DNA of 12,512 bases from Bacteroidales bacterium (lineage in GTDB: Bacteria > Bacteroidota > Bacteroidia > Bacteroidales > JAAUTT01), in assembly GCA_012031335.1 (NCBI GenBank), contig JAAUTT010000046.1, forward strand, positions 1 to 12,512, read 5' to 3'. Made by a program: the position numbers and the translations under genes. Shown here in pieces: positions 9,502-12,512 of the stretch. Position 1 is the first letter of the stretch. Every line of letters starts with the position of its first letter. The notes beneath the pieces were generated by a model that saw nothing but the letters and a program-made list of their open reading frames with translations, was not told where the DNA came from and did no database searches.

Positions 9502-11566
9502 TCAAGTATTAAGTTCAGGCACTTCAAAAATCATTGGAACATTTGATTTAAATGCTTTCCCTGCTGCTATTGCTTGTCTGAATTTTAAATTTGGTAAAAG
9601 TTTTGACACATTATCTCCAAAATAATTGGACAAAAATTCACTACTTGTTCTATCAAATTCCTGAAAGGCAATAATACTGTTACATTGGGTAAGAACGGTT
9701 TTTGAAACATTAGCTGTTCGTTGCGCAATTACTAAAAATCCTATATCGTATTTTCTACCTTGAAGTGCAATTTGACTTATATTATTTACTAGGGATTGAG
9801 AAGTTTTTTCACTCAATCCTATGAAATTCCATTCTGGTATAACTGTATGCGCTTCTTCTAAAACAATACATATTTTTTTGTTATAATTTTTTCTTTCTCT
9901 CGCTATTTGAAACAAACATCTAAAGAAATAGCGTGTATATTCAAGTATTCCAGTTGTATTTGTTACATCCGGTAATTCAAAAATTGAAAGCTGTTGATCA
10001 CCCCTCAGGAATTCAATCATTGAACGATAAAAAACCTTTTTAATTCTTACTTCAGCTTTCTGCATCCCAGATTTATTTTGCTGATTTGGAAATTTCTCCT
10101 GTTCATTGACCAAATAATCAATACAATTAAAAATCGTTTTAGCTCTATTTTCTTCAACTATATTTCTTGGGTTTATTCCAGTAAATCTTCCACTGTATTC
10201 TTTTGTAAAATCTACACAAATAACTTTTGTTTCAGTGTCAGTAATGAATTGCCTAATTAGGTTCCTTGCAAAAGTAGATTTTCCAGTGCCGGTAACTCCT
10301 AGGATTGCAGTATGATGTGTTATAGCAATTTCCTTATTAATAATCACAGGATAATTTGTATTTGGTATTACCCCAAGTCTATATTCATTTGGTTGTAAAC
10401 CCACATTTGGTATTTCAGAAGCAGAATATACAGGGGAATTTATATCAGGGACCCATCCAAATTGTTCAAATCTCAGTCTTTCAGTATGCCAGGTTCCCAA
10501 TTGAATTGCCTCACCTATAATAAAACCTGTTTGGTTTTTACTTTCAAGTTGCTCAATTTTAGTAATTCCTTCGGTAATTTGGTATAATACATTTGAATTA
10601 TTTATTTTGACTTCTAATAATTGTCCTTCACTAATCTTAACTTTAGAGTTATAAATAAATCTTATTTTACCAATAACTGAATTATCTGAAATAATTCCGA
10701 TAAACTTCTCTAAATAAACATTTTCCGGAACAACACTAATTTTGTAAACTAGGTCAGGTATATGATTATTATAAATGGGTCTATTTTCAAAAATCTCCTC
10801 AATTTCAGGTGATACAAGTACCTTTATCCATTGTTCTTGATTTAATAAGTATACATCCAATATTAATCCTTTTCTTATTTTATTATCAATTGAATATTTA
10901 AACTCAACAAAATCAAAAATTTTTGTGGCCTCTGTTCTGCTTTCAAGTAATTTTATTAAAAAAGTATTCTTTGATTGGACACCAAATATTTGACCGATTG
11001 CTTCAAGGTTTGTCTTTCTTTTTATTTCCGTTATCAAATTTTCTATTGTTTTTGCAAGAACAGGAATATTTAAAATCATAAAAATTATCCAAAACCATAG
11101 AAGAAGATTGAACTCGTTCGATTTAATTCCAAATTGTTTAATTCCACCCCATAGGAAAAAAGTTGAAAATACAGCTTCTGGTCTACCTATTTGTCTATTT
11201 AATCTGGAAAACGCTTGCACTATTTTTCTTTCTTCATTCAAAGGATTTTGTCTTATCCACATTAGAATATAACTACTGATAATTAAATAACTTACGAAAA
11301 TCAAAAAAGTCCAAAAAAAGAAAATCCCTTTCATCTTTTTGAACTAGTAGTAAAGAGATAGCAGCTGTAATTGCATTTACAAATACATTTGTGTCTTTTG
11401 AAAAATGTGGTTGATCAATAAGAGATAATAAGATTAGAAGTAAAAGACCAGAAGTAAACCAAAAATCGTTTAACAGAAAAGAAAAATCATGTCTAATGTA
11501 ATAACCTAGACATATAAGAATAAGAAAAGAAAGTCCCAATAAAATGAGCCTATATTTTTTTGTCAT
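9502..11566 (-). CDS. Membrane-anchored HerA/DUF87 ATPase; N-terminal part split off by one homopolymer indel
   Basis: This is a HerA/FtsK-type hexameric ATPase. The 610-residue open part starts at ATG 11334. A 97-residue membrane ORF from ATG 11566 overlaps it by 62 bases in another frame. Adding one T to the run of seven (11313-11319) joins RDFLF to FWTFLIFVSY and gives one protein of about 688 residues, which I prefer. Joined numbering: hydrophobic segments near 6-22, 36-50, 63-76, 83-106 and 155-171; a HAS-barrel-like domain near 280-340 (VIGKIRFIY...ISEGQLLEV); Walker A GVTGTGKST at 424-432; Walker B and DEAH-like IVLEEAH at 568-574; and a sensor/arginine segment AQRTANVSKTVLTQCN near 615-630. 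HerA proteins pump or unwind DNA with a partner nuclease (NurA, Sir2 or DUF4297 types). Here neighbours on both sides are nuclease-like. Membrane anchoring is unusual for HerA and suggests action at the envelope. If the split is real, 11273-11566 is a separate small membrane protein. Confidence 0.85.
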
Positions 11567-11592
11567 TAAGTATTATTTAATATAATTAACTA

Positions 11593-11613
11593 TTACAAAT
11601 TCAGATTTTGTAA
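11593..11613. promoter_or_regulatory. 7-bp inverted repeat upstream of the HerA gene
   Basis: TTACAAA and TTTGTAA are perfect inverted arms around a 7-base spacer (ttcagat), 27 bases from the HerA ATG at 11566. The symmetry and position fit an operator or a binding site for a dimeric regulator. In this AT-rich gap a chance match is possible. On the minus strand the right arm contains TGAATTTG, one mismatch from the Bacteroidota -7 element TAnnTTTG, so it could also overlap a promoter. Confidence 0.35.
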
Positions 11614-11671
11614 ATACTCATTTTTTAGATAATAATAATAATTGTCGTATCTCGTATACCTTATAAAGTTG

Positions 11672-11689
11672 TTTACCAAAATTTACCAA
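11672..11689. repeat. Two copies of TTTACCAA, one helical turn apart
   Basis: TTTACCAA occurs at 11672-11679 and again at 11682-11689, a spacing of exactly 10 bases, which places both copies on the same face of the helix. They sit about 105-125 bases upstream of the HerA start, in the gap after the 258-residue gene. This could be an activator site, but two copies of an AT-rich octamer may be chance. Confidence 0.3.
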
Positions 11690-11698
11690 TTGTTTAAT

Positions 11699-11726
11699 TT
11701 TTGAAGTATTTTCGTTTTCTTCAAAA
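11699..11726 (-). terminator. Stem-loop directly after the 258-residue gene
   Basis: TTTTGAAG (11699-11706) and CTTCAAAA (11719-11726) form a perfect 8-bp stem with a 12-base loop, starting immediately after the TAA stop at 11727-11729. On the minus strand it is not followed by a clear T run, so it may be a weak or factor-dependent terminator or only an mRNA 3' hairpin. Confidence 0.3.
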
Positions 11727-12512
11727 TTATAAAAAATTAAATTCCTTAATGTTTTTAATTTTTGAGATATAATCAGTTATACTAATCCATTTTTCTGGAT
11801 TAGAAAAAGAAGAGGAAAAAATAATTTTTAACATATCACTCAATCTATTTGCATGATTTGAGATTATTTTCCCAGAATGCCAAGCTATATCAGTTCCATT
11901 TGGGGAAAATGAATAATAATGGTGGTGAGTGCATATATGTTCATGAGGTACTATAGATATATGGCCTCTTAAAAAAGGAATTAATCCAAAATAAGAAGTC
12001 CAATTTTCTTCATGTATTATATTAACATCATTTTTAAGAAAAGGATAATGTAAATATCTATGAGCGGAGTTAAATAATAGGTTCTCATAAATATTTTTGT
12101 ACAATGTCAAAGGGGCAACATAAAAGGCATATGAATGACTAGTGTTTGCAAACTTCATTAAAATATTATGCTGATAATCAAGAGCGGTTTTAGACTTAGC
12201 ATGCAATTTAAAATATAAGCTTGGACTATCAAAAAGATTCTTTCTATGTCTGAATGCTCTTATTCTCTGTAAAGGTAATTCTATTGAAAATGGTGAAGTA
12301 AAATTTTTAAAATTAGTAAGCCCATGTGAAACTTTGAATTGCATGTATATTGGAATAACCATGTCAAACTTCTTGTCAGCTCCATAAACTTGTTCATCAA
12401 CATCGGATAACAAAAATGGGGATGAACTTCCTATTGGTGAAATCCATCCAAAATAAGTTGCAATATCTGCTTCAATTTGTTTTTCTGATAATTCGCTTTT
12501 CAATTTGTATCC
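11727..12512 (-). CDS. Unknown protein, possible PD-(D/E)XK-like nuclease with QxK (probably 5'-partial)
   Basis: I do not recognise the family. The visible part has 258 residues from a TTG codon at 12503, but the frame stays open to the right edge (Gly-Tyr-Lys precede the TTG), so the true start may lie outside the window. The N-terminal segment EKQIEADIATYFGW is helical and acidic. It is followed by VYGADKKFDMV and then YMQFKVSHGL, giving a possible E11 ... D43/D47 ... Q55-x-K57 arrangement like the Gln-x-Lys variant of the PD-(D/E)XK fold. The rest is rich in aromatic residues and His, including HEHICTHHHYY near 187-197. No signal peptide or membrane segment is seen. It lies 160 bases upstream of the HerA gene on the same strand, so it is a candidate HerA partner nuclease, which is an inference. 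It has no frameshift. Certainty is high that it is a gene and low for its function. Confidence 0.7.
   Translation of the reverse strand, partial: GYKLKSELSEKQIEADIATYFGWISPIGSSSPFLLSDVDEQVYGADKKFDMVIPIYMQFKVSHGLTNFKNFTSPFSIELPLQRIRAFRHRKNLFDSPSLYFKLHAKSKTALDYQHNILMKFANTSHSYAFYVAPLTLYKNIYENLLFNSAHRYLHYPFLKNDVNIIHEENWTSYFGLIPFLRGHISIVPHEHICTHHHYYSFSPNGTDIAWHSGKIISNHANRLSDMLKIIFSSSFSNPEKWISITDYISKIKNIKEFNFL

Noticed and set aside
9488..9506. Possible terminator hairpin after HerA (TACTT...AAGTA followed by T5)
   Set aside because: The arms leave only a 2-base loop; with a realistic loop only 4 base pairs remain.
11628..11642. AAT/ATA microsatellite-like run
   Set aside because: It is only a few units long in an A/T-rich gap, with no sign of function.
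1..12512. CRISPR array, tRNA, rRNA, insertion-sequence ends or attachment sites
   Set aside because: No spaced direct repeats, cloverleaf, transposase or integrase fragment, or long terminal inverted repeats were seen by eye.

Overview
The window comes from an AT-rich bacterial genome. Weak Shine-Dalgarno sequences, coding style and the flavour of the DUF5655 and DUF499 proteins suggest Bacteroidota or a relative such as Ignavibacteriota; this is inference from composition and family resemblance only. Every gene I can support lies on the minus strand, so the genes read from the right edge to the left edge. No tRNA, rRNA, CRISPR array, transposase or integrase was seen.

Right part (12512 to about 9500): a roughly 258-residue protein of unknown family, open at the right edge, with a possible PD-(D/E)XK-like pattern ending in Gln-x-Lys. 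After a 160-base gap that holds an inverted repeat and a direct repeat comes a membrane-anchored HerA/DUF87-type ATPase. Its N-terminal membrane part is split off by one homopolymer indel.

Middle (9331 to 5267): a PD-(D/E)XK plus DUF5655 protein, a 45-base gap with an A/T-only hairpin, then a large DUF499 (COG1483) P-loop ATPase that ends in a chitobiase-C-terminal-like beta domain.

Left part (5258 to 1): DUF3780, a DUF1156 (COG1743) adenine-specific DNA methyltransferase with an internal Zn-ribbon, and a PLD-SNF2 helicase cut by the left edge. DUF499, DUF3780, DUF1156 and the helicase are spaced by 8 bases, a 4-base ATGA overlap and 3 bases, so they very probably form one translationally coupled operon.

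Together this looks like a restriction-modification-like or antiphage cassette: a modification enzyme (DUF1156), a large ATPase (DUF499), an accessory protein (DUF3780) and a helicase with a possible PLD nuclease module. Two more nuclease-like genes and a membrane HerA ATPase lie directly upstream. The four-gene core recurs in bacterial and archaeal defence neighbourhoods; whether the upstream genes belong to it is the open question.

Caution: about 19 single-base indels interrupt five of the seven genes, 11 of them in the methyltransferase. Almost all sit in or beside short homopolymers. Correcting each one restores a continuous family-like protein, and no nonsense substitution is needed. I therefore read most of them as uncorrected long-read or assembly errors, but true decay of the operon cannot be excluded from sequence alone. 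The interrupted genes are annotated over their full reconstructed extent.
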